This document shows, in pieces, positions 53,643 through 61,827 of a stretch of 64,000 nucleotides of DNA. Position 1 is the first letter of the stretch. Each line of letters starts with the position of its first letter. The notes under the pieces are model-generated. The model had not been told where the DNA came from and did not search any database. It saw nothing but the letters and a program-made list of their open reading frames with translations. Origin of the DNA: Pseudomonas capeferrum (lineage in GTDB: Bacteria > Pseudomonadota > Gammaproteobacteria > Pseudomonadales > Pseudomonadaceae); NCBI RefSeq assembly GCF_013523055.1, contig NZ_JAAMQM010000020.1, forward strand, positions 62,001-126,000, written 5' to 3'. The translations under genes and the position numbers were made by a program.

Positions 53643-53673
53643 AAAAAAGCCCCTTTCGTAGCTCGAAGGGGCT
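53643..53673 (-). terminator. Rho-independent terminator after folE
   Basis: On the minus strand AGCCCCTT and AAGGGGCT arms enclose a 10-base loop and are followed by TTTTTT. It ends the folE operon and may also stop plus-strand transcription. Confidence 0.8.
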
Positions 53674-53713
53674 CCATACAACAGATTTTGCTCCGCGCAT
53701 GCGAGCCTCGCGG

Positions 53714-54271
53714 CTAGTTGCGCCCGATCAATTGCAGGAACTCGGAACGGGTATTCTGAAACTCACGGAATGCACCCAGCATTACTGAGGTGCTCATCAC
53801 CGAGTTCTGTTTCTCGACCCCGCGCATCATCATGCACATGTGCTTGGCCTCGATCACCACGGCAACACCGGCCGCACCAGTGACTTCCTGGATAGCCTCG
53901 GCTATTTGCCGCGTGAGGTTCTCCTGGATCTGCAGCCGGCGGGCGAACATGTCGACGATGCGGGCCACTTTCGATAGCCCCAATACCTTGCCGGTCGGGA
54001 TATAGGCCACATGGGCCTTACCGATGAAGGGCAACAAGTGATGCTCACACAGCGAATACAGCTCAATTTCCTTGACGATCACCATCTCGTCACTATCTGA
54101 CTCGAACAAAGCGCCGTTGACAATTTCCGCCAGGGTCTTGTGATAACCATTACACAAAAACTGCATGGCCTTGGCGGCACGCTTGGGCGTATCACGCAGC
54201 CCCTGGCGGTCAGGGTTCTCACCTACGCCGAGGAGGATCTCACGGTACTGCTGGGGCATGGATTCGCTCAT
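53714..54271 (-). CDS. folE: GTP cyclohydrolase I
   Basis: The product is 185 residues from the ATG at 54271; a TTG 15 bases upstream is less likely. It has GENPDRQGLRDTPKRAAKA, the zinc and catalytic motif CEHHLLPFIGKAHVAYIP, and RLQIQENLTRQIA, all diagnostic of FolE. It converts GTP to dihydroneopterin triphosphate, the entry to folate and biopterin. Its place directly after the thiolase gene inside a catabolic operon is unusual: no other pterin gene is nearby. It may be a second copy serving a pterin need of this pathway, or a passenger. Confidence 0.95.
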   Translation of the reverse strand: MSESMPQQYREILLGVGENPDRQGLRDTPKRAAKAMQFLCNGYHKTLAEIVNGALFESDSDEMVIVKEIELYSLCEHHLLPFIGKAHVAYIPTGKVLGLSKVARIVDMFARRLQIQENLTRQIAEAIQEVTGAAGVAVVIEAKHMCMMMRGVEKQNSVMSTSVMLGAFREFQNTRSEFLQLIGRN

Positions 54272-54331
54272 CTGCCTTTCTTCCAATCAGGGTAGTAAAC
54301 GGGCGCCCAGCCGTTACCAGGCGCCTCACTC

Positions 54332-55519
54332 TCAAATACGTTTGAGGATGGTGACCACCCCAGCGCCGCCGAGGCCAATGTTGTGCTGTAGGGCAATGCG
54401 CGCGTTCTCAACCTGGCGGTCACCGGCTTGGCCACGCAAGTGCCAGGTCAGTTCGGTTATCTGTGCCAGGCCGGTGGCGCCCAGCGGGTGCCCTTTGGAG
54501 AGCAAACCGCCAGATGGGTTGGTGATTACCCGCCCGCCATAGGTATTTTGCCCTTCGCTGACGAACTTCTCTGCGCCACCTTCCTCGCACAAGCCCAACG
54601 CTTCATAGGTGATGACCTCATTGGGCGAGAAGCAATCGTGCAACTCAAGCACATCGACATCAGCCGCGCCAACCCCGGCCTGTTCATAAGCCTGAGCCGC
54701 TGCCCTGCGGGTCAGGCCAGCGCCGACCACGTCGAGCATGCTGCCCGAGGCGAAACTGTCGGCAGTGTCGGTAGCCAGGCTCATGCCGGCGATCTCCACA
54801 CAGTTGCCCAAGGCGTGCTTGCGCGCATAGGCCTCGGACACCACCAGTACTGCCGCTGCGCCGCAGGTCGGCGGGCAGCACATGAGCCGTGTGAGAGGTC
54901 CGAAAATTTGCGGCGAAGCCATCACCTGCTCCAGGGTCAGGGCCTCGGTAAACAGCGCGTAGGGGTTGCGCAAGGCATGGCTGCGCGCCTTGACGGAGAC
55001 ACGCCCAAACAGGTCGGCAGAGACATTGTATTTCTCCAGGTACTCGGCACCCGCCCCGCCAAAATACTGCGGCCCGCTAGGCGCGTTGTCGTCCCAACCC
55101 CGCAGGCGGCGTACCGACTCGTCGATCTTTACCGTAATGGGTGTGCGTAGCGCGGCGTCACCTGTAGACATCGCACCTGGGTTCATCTGCTCGAACCCCA
55201 CCGCCAAGGCCACATCGACAGCCCCACTGGCCACTGCTTGACGCGCCAGGAACAGTGCCGTAGAGCCACTGGCGCACGCATTATTGACGTTGATCACCGG
55301 GATACCGGTGAGCCCGACGCGGTACAGCGCGGTTTGCCCAGAACAGGTATCACCGGCGACGAAACCGGCGTATGCCTGCTGCACTTCGGCGTATGCAATA
55401 CCGGCATCTTTCAGCGCCAAGGCAGCGGCATCGCCACCCATCACATCATACATTTCGCTCTTGCCAGGCTTGGTGAACTTGACCATGCCTACGCCCGCTA
55501 CCAGTACTTTGTTACTCAT
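54332..55519 (-). CDS. SCP-x type thiolase with intact active-site cysteine
   Basis: The product is 395 residues with GGGAG before the ATG. The nucleophile Cys82 lies in NNACASGSTALF. The other active-site elements are present: HDCFSPNE, and GGLLSKGHPLGATG with its histidine. Unlike the 24047 and 30059 products it should be a true thiolase, cleaving a 3-ketoacyl-CoA, possibly with propionyl-CoA release as SCP-x does on branched chains. It lies between SDR and folE on the minus strand. Confidence 0.92.
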   Translation of the reverse strand: MSNKVLVAGVGMVKFTKPGKSEMYDVMGGDAAALALKDAGIAYAEVQQAYAGFVAGDTCSGQTALYRVGLTGIPVINVNNACASGSTALFLARQAVASGAVDVALAVGFEQMNPGAMSTGDAALRTPITVKIDESVRRLRGWDDNAPSGPQYFGGAGAEYLEKYNVSADLFGRVSVKARSHALRNPYALFTEALTLEQVMASPQIFGPLTRLMCCPPTCGAAAVLVVSEAYARKHALGNCVEIAGMSLATDTADSFASGSMLDVVGAGLTRRAAAQAYEQAGVGAADVDVLELHDCFSPNEVITYEALGLCEEGGAEKFVSEGQNTYGGRVITNPSGGLLSKGHPLGATGLAQITELTWHLRGQAGDRQVENARIALQHNIGLGGAGVVTILKRI

Positions 55520-55559
55520 GTTGAACTCCCAAGGGTGTGCAAAACCGCGTGCGGGGCGG

Positions 55560-56423
55560 TTATTTGGCGAAATCCATGATGGTCAGGGCGGCTTCCGGGC
55601 GGTACACCTGAGCCTCTACTGCAGCAAGGCTGCGGGCGTCGAACCCAGGATTCTTGCCGCCGCCTGGGACGCCTTCGGCCGACACCAACTTGAGCTCGCG
55701 GACACTCTGGCCGGAGGCAAAAAGGCAATGGCCGGTGCGCTGCCCTGACAACTCGCTAACCATGTACAGCACCACCTGGGCAACGTGCTCAGGCGCCATT
55801 TGCGCCTGGGTGGCTTCATCCATCAGTGGTGCTGTGAGCGCAGACACCGCTGCTGGCGCGAGCGTCCAGACGCGAATGCCGGCCTTGGCGCCTTCGAGGG
55901 CGAGCACATTGGAGAAACCCCAGGCCCCGCACTTAGCGGCGGCATAGTTACTCTGACCAAAGTTACCGACCAGGCCGGAGGTCGAGGCGGTGTTGACTAC
56001 CACACCGCCGCCGTTCTCCTTCATCCAGGCGAAAACTGGCTGGGTAACCGCATACATGCTCTTGAGGTTAACCTTGATAACTGCGTCCCAGTCGGCCTCC
56101 CCCAGCTTGAGGAATGACTTATCGCGCAGAATGCCGGCGTTGTTGATCAGGATATCGGCGCGGCCGAACTCGCTGAGCGCGGTATCAAGCAAGGACTGGC
56201 CACCCTCTACGGTGGAGATGTCCTGCGTATGCGCCACGGCGCGCCCGCCGCTTGCCCGCACTGCGGCAACTACCGACTCTGCGGTGTAGCAACCGCCTTC
56301 GTCACGCCCGAGGTCATTCACCACCACGGCCGCGCCCTCGGCCGCCAGGAGTTGCGCATACGCGGCTCCAAGGCCACGGCCGGCGCCGGTAATGAGGGCA
56401 ACTTTTCCTTCGAGTAGAGCCAT
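55560..56423 (-). CDS. SDR-family (3R)-hydroxyacyl-CoA dehydrogenase-like protein
   Basis: The product is 287 residues from the ATG at 56423, with GGAG upstream. It has TGAGRGLGAAYA, VNDLGRDEGG, and catalytic YAAAK. The NDLG segment and the size match the SDR domain of peroxisomal MFE-2, whose hydratase 2 counterpart is encoded divergently at 56657. Hence these two may be a split MFE-2: hydration then oxidation of a (3R)-hydroxyacyl-CoA. First gene of the operon with thiolase and folE. Confidence 0.9.
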   Translation of the reverse strand: MALLEGKVALITGAGRGLGAAYAQLLAAEGAAVVVNDLGRDEGGCYTAESVVAAVRASGGRAVAHTQDISTVEGGQSLLDTALSEFGRADILINNAGILRDKSFLKLGEADWDAVIKVNLKSMYAVTQPVFAWMKENGGGVVVNTASTSGLVGNFGQSNYAAAKCGAWGFSNVLALEGAKAGIRVWTLAPAAVSALTAPLMDEATQAQMAPEHVAQVVLYMVSELSGQRTGHCLFASGQSVRELKLVSAEGVPGGGKNPGFDARSLAAVEAQVYRPEAALTIMDFAK

Positions 56424-56587
56424 TGTCTGTCTCCAAAACCTGTTCGTATGTGGGGGGCGAGGGCCCTGCCCAGGGTCTTCCGTGCATCGTTGCACGGCCT
56501 AGATCGTGCGCCACCAACTGAAAGGCCATCAGTAATGTCAATTCATTAGCAAGCAATCCATACATTACATCTAAAAATAAATTATGT

Positions 56588-56606
56588 AACTGACTGTTTG
56601 ACAGTT
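56588..56606. promoter_or_regulatory. 19-bp operator-like palindrome, copy 10
   Basis: AACTGACTGTTTGACAGTT lies between the divergent SDR (56423, minus) and MaoC (56657, plus) genes. Its arms are among the best matches to the consensus. Confidence 0.75.
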
Positions 56607-56656
56607 ATTTAGCGGCGAGCAATGCTATGGCATGACCCACCTGCGAGGAATGCACT

Positions 56657-57541
56657 GTGCCTCTCGACTACCACCGCATCAAAAACTGGCCCATTACCGA
56701 GGGCCGACAGAGCTACAGCACCCGCGACACCATTCTCTATGCCTTGGGGGTGGGGGCCGCGAGCAGCAACCCGCTGCCGGCCCACGACCTGCAATTCGTT
56801 TATGAGAAGGGCCTTAAGGCGTTGCCCACCATGGCCACTATCATGGCCAGCGGTGAATTCTGGATGGCGCAGCCGGAAACCGGCATCGACCTGACGAAGG
56901 TGCTACACGGCGAGCAGTTCCTGCGCATCCACAAGCCACTGCCGGCTGCAGGCACACTGATTGGCCGCGATAGCGTCGACGAGATCTATGACAAGGGCGC
57001 AGACAAAGGCGCAGTGATGTACATGTCGCGGCGTATCTACGATGCGCAGACCGACGAACTGCTGGCGACCTCGACCTGGTCCACGTTCATGCGTGGCAAC
57101 GGCGGCTTCGGCGGCACTGCCGAGGGCCAACCAAAGCCCCATGCCATACCGCAAGAGCGCTCCTTCGACCTAAGCACCGAACTCCCCAGCCGCCCGGAGC
57201 AGGCGACCATTTATCGCTTGTCGGGTGATCTCAACCCGCTGCACATCGATCCCGAGTTCGCCGGCAAGGCAGGCTTTGACAAGCCGATCCTGCACGGCAT
57301 GAGCAGCTACGGCATGGCAGGCCGGGCGATCGTTCATCTCCTGTGCAACGATGACCCAACCCGCCTGCGGGCGCTGAACCTGCGCTTCGCCGCTCCCATG
57401 TACCCCGGGGAGACGCTGAAGGTAGAGGTTTGGCATGAAGGGCCGGGCAAGGCCAGCTTCCGCGCGCGCGTCGTAGAGCGCGACCTGATCATCCTGAACA
57501 ACGGCTATGCAGAATTTACTGCCGCCCAAGACGAGGAATAA
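56657..57541 (+). CDS. MaoC-family enoyl-CoA hydratase 2 (double hot-dog)
   Basis: The product is 294 residues from a GTG with GAGG 8 bases upstream. The hydratase 2 motif is intact: YRLSGDLNPLHIDPEFAGKAGF followed by PILHG. It would make (3R)-hydroxyacyl-CoA for the divergently encoded SDR. It has close relatives at 26286 and 58410. It is followed after 3 bp by a crotonase gene. Confidence 0.92.
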   Translation: MPLDYHRIKNWPITEGRQSYSTRDTILYALGVGAASSNPLPAHDLQFVYEKGLKALPTMATIMASGEFWMAQPETGIDLTKVLHGEQFLRIHKPLPAAGTLIGRDSVDEIYDKGADKGAVMYMSRRIYDAQTDELLATSTWSTFMRGNGGFGGTAEGQPKPHAIPQERSFDLSTELPSRPEQATIYRLSGDLNPLHIDPEFAGKAGFDKPILHGMSSYGMAGRAIVHLLCNDDPTRLRALNLRFAAPMYPGETLKVEVWHEGPGKASFRARVVERDLIILNNGYAEFTAAQDEE

Positions 57542-57544
57542 AAA
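57537..57544 (+). promoter_or_regulatory. Hfq/Crc-type A-rich motif before the crotonase gene
   Basis: AATAAAAA lies directly before the ATG at 57545 and overlaps the preceding stop codon. It matches AANAANAA. Confidence 0.4.
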
Positions 57545-58345
57545 ATGGAATATTCGGAAATCAGCTATGAAGTGATCGGCGAGGTCGCCCGCATTTACCA
57601 CAACCGTCCAACCCAGGCTAACGCCGAATCGGAGCATTTGCTGGCCGAGCTCGACCACGCCCTTGAGCGCGCCAAGCGTGATGACGACATTCGTGTGGTC
57701 ATCATCGGAGCCACCGGCAAGCATTTTTCTGCCGGCCATGACCTCATGGATGGCATGGAGAAACGCGGCAACTTTACCCCCGAGCAGCACTGGCTGTGGG
57801 AAAGCGAGCACTACCTGGGCAACGCACTGCGCATCTGGGACTTCCCAAAGCCTACCATTGCCCAAGTACAGGGCGCCTGCATCGCGGGTGGCTTCATGGT
57901 GGCCAACATGTGCGACATGGTAGTGGCTGCTGATGACGCCTTCTTTAGTGACCCGGTCTGCCACAGCCTCGCCGCTGCTTCGGTTGAAGCGCTGGTGCAC
58001 CCGTGGGTCATGGGGTTGCGCAAAGCCAAGGAGTTCCTCTTCACAGGCCAACGCGTGTCGGCCGCCGAAGCCAAGGAGTGGGGCATGGTCAACCACGTGG
58101 TACCGCGTGCCGAGATGGAGGATTTCACCCTGCAACTGGCCAATCGCATCGCTGCTGCCCCACCTATTGGCATCCGTATGCTCAAGCGTTCGCTGAACCG
58201 CTCTGCAGACATCATGGGCTTCAGAAACTCACTGATGGCGCACTTTGATACGCACATCCTCAGTACTTCCACCAGGGAGCACTTGGATCTCGCCGCTGCC
58301 GGCATGCGCGCCTCGATGGAAGCTGCGAAAAAGGCCCAGTCCTGA
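57545..58345 (+). CDS. Crotonase-fold protein lacking both hydratase glutamates
   Basis: The product is 266 residues. The oxyanion segments FSAGHDLMDGM and GACIAGGFMVANMCD are present, but the glutamate of the usual GGG-x-E-L is absent. The second site (PEI in hydratases) reads SDPVCHSLAAAS. It is therefore unlikely to be a standard enoyl-CoA hydratase; a retro-Claisen or ring hydrolase role, as known for some steroid-pathway crotonases, is one possibility. It follows the MaoC gene by 3 bp. Confidence 0.86.
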   Translation: MEYSEISYEVIGEVARIYHNRPTQANAESEHLLAELDHALERAKRDDDIRVVIIGATGKHFSAGHDLMDGMEKRGNFTPEQHWLWESEHYLGNALRIWDFPKPTIAQVQGACIAGGFMVANMCDMVVAADDAFFSDPVCHSLAAASVEALVHPWVMGLRKAKEFLFTGQRVSAAEAKEWGMVNHVVPRAEMEDFTLQLANRIAAAPPIGIRMLKRSLNRSADIMGFRNSLMAHFDTHILSTSTREHLDLAAAGMRASMEAAKKAQS

Positions 58346-58351
58346 AACCGT

Positions 58352-58379
58352 GGGGCAAGGAAGTTGATCCTTCGCCCCT
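58352..58379 (+). terminator. Hairpin between crotonase and MaoC-like genes (attenuator or weak terminator)
   Basis: GGGGCAAGG pairs with CCTTCGCCCC apart from one bulged base, followed by a T-rich stretch. It may lower expression of the gene at 58410. Confidence 0.4.
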
Positions 58380-58409
58380 TCGTTCCTTTTCTATCCCCAG
58401 GAGTTGTCG

Positions 58410-59258
58410 GTGGCCCTCAATTATCAAAAGTTGATGAATTGGCCGTTTCCTGCCGTAGTCCGGCGCTACAGCCAAGAGGACTGTATCCTCATCGCCCGCG
58501 GTTTCGGTGCAGGTGGATCGCCCGATTGGGCTGAGCCTGACCGTAGCTTCCTTGAGCCGGGCGACGCCTTGCAGGTACTGCCAGCTACTGCCGTTGCCCT
58601 GGCCGACGGCGAGTTCTGGCAAATGGACCCGCGCACCGGCATTGCCTGGCAGCAGATCGTGCATGCCCAGGAAAGCCTGCGCATGCATCGACCGCTCGCT
58701 TGCGAGGGCGAGTTGGTGATAACCCAGAAAATCGATGAGGTATTCGATCGCGGCGCCGACAAGGGCGCGGTCATGCTGCAGACACTGACGCTCAGCGAGC
58801 CGACGGGGAAAGCCGTTGCCAGCATCGAGGTCACCACCCTCCTGCGCGGTAACGGCGGCTTCGGCGGCAAGCCACAAGACACGCCCCGCCCCGCCCCACT
58901 GCCGACTCGCCAGGCCGACCTGGTGTTGGACATACCCACCCCGGGAAGCCCAGACACGCTGTTTCGCCTCAGCGCTGATATCGCCATCGCGGCCCAAACC
59001 CAGGGTAAGCCACAGGCGATGATGCGAGGTGTAGGCTGTTTTGGCCTTGCCTGTCGTGGCGCACTGCGCCTGGTATGCGGCAACGACGCCAGGCGCCTGC
59101 GCAGCTTTACGGTGCGCTATGCCGGGCCCATGTACACCGGTGAAACCATGCGCCTTGAGCTCTGGCAAGTGGAGCCCGGCCTGGCGCTACTGCGCATGCA
59201 TGCGGTGGAGCGCGACCAGCCGGTACTCAGCCATGGCGTTATCGAATACCAGGACTGA
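58410..59258 (+). CDS. MaoC-like double hot-dog protein with lost hydratase motif
   Basis: The product is 282 residues from a GTG with AGGAG 6 bases upstream; this start aligns with both relatives (ALNYQKLMNW). It follows the 26286 and 56657 hydratases along its length, for example FDRGADKGAVM and RGNGGFGG. At the active site the G-D-x-N-P-L-H motif is replaced by SADIAIAAQTQGK, and PILHG by MMRGV. The catalytic histidine is therefore missing. It may be a non-catalytic partner of the 56657 hydratase, a binding protein or a decaying copy. Confidence 0.88.
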   Translation: MALNYQKLMNWPFPAVVRRYSQEDCILIARGFGAGGSPDWAEPDRSFLEPGDALQVLPATAVALADGEFWQMDPRTGIAWQQIVHAQESLRMHRPLACEGELVITQKIDEVFDRGADKGAVMLQTLTLSEPTGKAVASIEVTTLLRGNGGFGGKPQDTPRPAPLPTRQADLVLDIPTPGSPDTLFRLSADIAIAAQTQGKPQAMMRGVGCFGLACRGALRLVCGNDARRLRSFTVRYAGPMYTGETMRLELWQVEPGLALLRMHAVERDQPVLSHGVIEYQD

Positions 59259-59279
59259 GCCCTTTGCCGCCTAGCAACG

Positions 59280-60026
59280 CTATGGGGTAGTGACCCCTTC
59301 GGAGACGGGGTCGACTGCCTTAACCGCTTTGGCCACCCGCGGCTTGCGCGCACGCGGTGGCGCAGCGTTTTGCGCCGCTGCCGGGGGAGCCATGGCGCTG
59401 CGCAAGGTCTGCACCACAATTCGGGCAATTGCGGCGTTGATCCGCTTGGCGCCCAAGCCGCGCTCCATCACCACCGGGTCGGTAGACGCCAGGCGCTCCA
59501 TGGCGGCCTGCAGTACCGTGGCTTCGGCATAAGCGTCGCCCTTTTTGCGACTGCCCGCTGCTGGGTTGACCATGAGAATCAACTTGGCGAAGCGTTCGAT
59601 GAACGGAATGTAGGTATTCATTCGCAACTCTTCGAAGCGCGGATCACCCCGATCAGCTTCGAGGTTGCGATAACGCAACACTTCACGATGCCGGCTCCAG
59701 ACCCCGTTCAGCGCCTCGATCAGGCGCAGCGCTTCCTCCTCGAACCGATCAAGCGGCCACGGCTCCTCGAGAAACAACGAGACCTTGGCCATGTCTTCGC
59801 CGGCTTCCAGCGCCAGCGAGTACAGCACGTCCTGCACGTCATCGAAATACATGTAGAAACTCGCCGAGGATGTACCGGCAGCCTTGGCAATTGCCACTGC
59901 GGTGATATCCACCAGCGGGTGGGTGAAGAGCAGGCGTCGGGTAGCCGACATCAGTCGCTGGCGCGTCTCTTGCCCTTTGCGCCCCAGGACCTGCCCCTGC
60001 TTGTTCATGCTTAATTCATGTGCCAT
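59280..60026 (-). CDS. TetR-family regulator, candidate controller of the 19-bp palindromes
   Basis: The product is 248 residues from the ATG at 60026 (AAGGGA upstream). The helix-turn-helix spans ITAVAIAKAAGTSSASFY and the following YFDDVQDVLY. The C-terminal ~45 residues form an Ala/Pro/Lys-rich tail not usual for TetR proteins. The gene is divergent from the SDR at 60352, with palindrome copy 11 in the shared region. TetR genes typically regulate their own promoter and the divergent one, which makes this the best local candidate to bind all 11 sites. Confidence 0.88.
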   Translation of the reverse strand: MAHELSMNKQGQVLGRKGQETRQRLMSATRRLLFTHPLVDITAVAIAKAAGTSSASFYMYFDDVQDVLYSLALEAGEDMAKVSLFLEEPWPLDRFEEEALRLIEALNGVWSRHREVLRYRNLEADRGDPRFEELRMNTYIPFIERFAKLILMVNPAAGSRKKGDAYAEATVLQAAMERLASTDPVVMERGLGAKRINAAIARIVVQTLRSAMAPPAAAQNAAPPRARKPRVAKAVKAVDPVSEGVTTP

Positions 60027-60256
60027 GGCATGATTCCCTTTTGACTCCAAATTCAAGATTGGCGCACCGCTGAAACCTTCAGCCCCGTTTACGGGACCAT
60101 TCGCAGGTGGCCTAAAAATCCGATAATAAACAAAATGACAGCTGTCGGTCGAATCTATTAACAGCGCCCGCAGCTAGCGAAGTGCCTGCAGCGTTCACGT
60201 GTGGAGGACTTTACGTCATCGACGAGTATCGTAAATCGATCAAATTGACTAGACAT

Positions 60257-60275
60257 AACTGACACACTTACAGTT
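60257..60275. promoter_or_regulatory. 19-bp operator-like palindrome, copy 11
   Basis: AACTGACACACTTACAGTT lies 76 bp upstream of the SDR start at 60352 in the region shared with the TetR gene. Confidence 0.72.
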
Positions 60276-60326
60276 ATTATGAGCCATTAGCACGCAGGCG
60301 CAGGTAGCCACCGGCACCAGGCGCTG

Positions 60327-60334
60327 AAAAAAAA
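60327..60334 (+). promoter_or_regulatory. Hfq/Crc-type A-rich run before the SDR gene
   Basis: Eight A residues, 17 bases before the ATG at 60352 and next to the AAGAGGAGG ribosome-binding site. This satisfies AANAANAA, though as a simple A-run it is weaker evidence. Confidence 0.4.
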
Positions 60335-60351
60335 CGATAAGAGGAGGCGTC

Positions 60352-61254
60352 ATGGCCAACATGGTTGCGGACAAAGTTGTAGTCATTACCGGTGCCGGCA
60401 GCGGTATCGGCCGGGAATTTGCACTTGCCTTCGCCGCCGAAGGCGCGCGCGTAGTGGTTAACGACCTGGGGCGCACCGCCGACGGTGGTAGCGCCGCCCA
60501 GGCCGTGGTCGGGGAAATCCGCAGCGCGGGCGGTGAAGCGATTGCCAGCGACGACAGCGTATCGGAGTGGGACTCGGCCCAGCGCATCGTTCAAGCCGCC
60601 ATGGACAACTATGGCCGGGTTGACTGCGTGGTTAACAACGCCGGCATCGTCCGTGACCGCTTCTTCTTCAACATGAGCCTTGAAGAATGGCAGGCCGTCA
60701 TCAATGTCCACCTCAACGGCTCATTTTATGTCGCCCGCGCCGCAGCGCCTCATTTCAAGGCTCAGGCCAGTGGCGCCTATATCCATATGACCTCTACCAG
60801 CGGCTTGATAGGCAACCCTGGGCAAGCTAACTACTCAGCCGCCAAGCTGGGCCTGGTCGGCCTGTCCAAATCCATCGCCCTGGATATGGCGCGCTATAAC
60901 ATACGCTCCAACTGCATCGCGCCGTTTGCCTGGACCGCCATGACCGCTTCGGTACCCACCGACACCCCGCAAGCCGTCGAGCGCATGGAAAAACTCAAGA
61001 CCATGGAGCCGCGCAAGATTGCGCCACTGGCGGTGTACCTGGCCAGTGACGCGGGTGCCGGCGTGTCTGGCCAGGTCTTCGGCGTGCGCGCCAATGAGAT
61101 CTACCTCTACTCACAGTCGCGAGTGACCCGTTCGGTGCATCGCAGCGAGGGGTGGACCCCGCAGAGCATCGCCGAGCACGCCATACCAGCGATGCAGAAT
61201 TCCTTCTACGAAAACACCCCCTCCCCGCAGCTCACCACGTGGGATCCGATCTGA
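60352..61254 (+). CDS. SDR-family dehydrogenase, MFE-2 like
   Basis: The product is 300 residues with a strong AGGAGG before the ATG. It has TGAGSGIGREFA, VNDLGRTADGG and catalytic YSAAK. The NDLG segment and C-terminal extension resemble the (3R)-hydroxyacyl-CoA dehydrogenase domain of MFE-2. First gene of a plus-strand operon with a small MaoC, rubredoxin, reductase and TetR genes. Confidence 0.9.
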   Translation: MANMVADKVVVITGAGSGIGREFALAFAAEGARVVVNDLGRTADGGSAAQAVVGEIRSAGGEAIASDDSVSEWDSAQRIVQAAMDNYGRVDCVVNNAGIVRDRFFFNMSLEEWQAVINVHLNGSFYVARAAAPHFKAQASGAYIHMTSTSGLIGNPGQANYSAAKLGLVGLSKSIALDMARYNIRSNCIAPFAWTAMTASVPTDTPQAVERMEKLKTMEPRKIAPLAVYLASDAGAGVSGQVFGVRANEIYLYSQSRVTRSVHRSEGWTPQSIAEHAIPAMQNSFYENTPSPQLTTWDPI

Positions 61255-61268
61255 CCCGCCCTGGTCAC

Positions 61269-61276
61269 AACAACAA
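61269..61276 (+). promoter_or_regulatory. Hfq/Crc-type A-rich motif before the small MaoC gene
   Basis: AACAACAA directly overlaps the start of the AAGGAA ribosome-binding site of the gene at 61287. It matches AANAANAA. Confidence 0.5.
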
Positions 61277-61286
61277 GGAACACACC

Positions 61287-61763
61287 ATGAGTGAGATCGA
61301 AACTATTGGCACCGGGTTTACCTGGGAAGAGTTGCCCGTAGGCCGCCAGTTCAAGACCTACGGGCGCACCATTACCGAGGCCGATATCGTCAACTTCATA
61401 TCCGCCACTGGCATGCTCGAGGTGCTTTTCACCAATACCGAGTTCCGCCGCGAGGCAGGCTTCGATGGCCGCCTAGTGCCCGGCGGGCAGGTGTTCTGCA
61501 TGGCCGAAGGCTTGTTGTTCCAGACCGCGCTGCAGGGCGTTGGCGTGGCATTCCTGAACATGGAGCTGGATATCAAGGGCCCCACCTTTGCAGGCGACAC
61601 GGTCCATGTCGAAGTCGAAGTGATCGAGGTCCGCCCTAGCAAGGGCAAGCCCGGCATGGGGCTGGTGCGCACGCGCAACCGGGTGGTTAAGCAGGATGGC
61701 AGTGTAGTCATGATCTACACGCCACTACGCATGGTCAAAGGCCGCGAAAATCTGCCTGCCTGA
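61287..61763 (+). CDS. Single hot-dog MaoC-family dehydratase
   Basis: The product is 158 residues from the ATG at 61287. TITEADIVNFISATGML is the family's N-terminal signature, and RLVPGGQVFCMAEG corresponds to the substrate loop where (R)-hydratases have PG..... The His of the catalytic pair is not obvious (NTEFRREAGF stands where NPLH-D is usual). It may function as a heteromeric MaoC/DUF35-like partner. It lies 32 bp after the SDR gene. Confidence 0.82.
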   Translation: MSEIETIGTGFTWEELPVGRQFKTYGRTITEADIVNFISATGMLEVLFTNTEFRREAGFDGRLVPGGQVFCMAEGLLFQTALQGVGVAFLNMELDIKGPTFAGDTVHVEVEVIEVRPSKGKPGMGLVRTRNRVVKQDGSVVMIYTPLRMVKGRENLPA

Positions 61764-61827
61764 GCGGGCCGTAGGCAAAGAACAGCAAAACGCCATTGCA
61801 ATGGCACAGCTAGAACCTGGAGTGGAT

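Larger units (their letters stand above)
60027..60351. other. Divergent control region between TetR and SDR genes
   Basis: These 325 bp hold palindrome copy 11 (60257-60275), a perfect 10-bp palindrome GACAGCTGTC (60137-60146) nearer the TetR start, and the A-run before the SDR gene. No coding sequence is seen. Confidence 0.6.

Noticed and set aside
60137..60146. Perfect palindrome GACAGCTGTC upstream of the TetR gene
   Set aside because: Too short and a different frame from the 19-bp family; kept only as a note in the intergenic entry.
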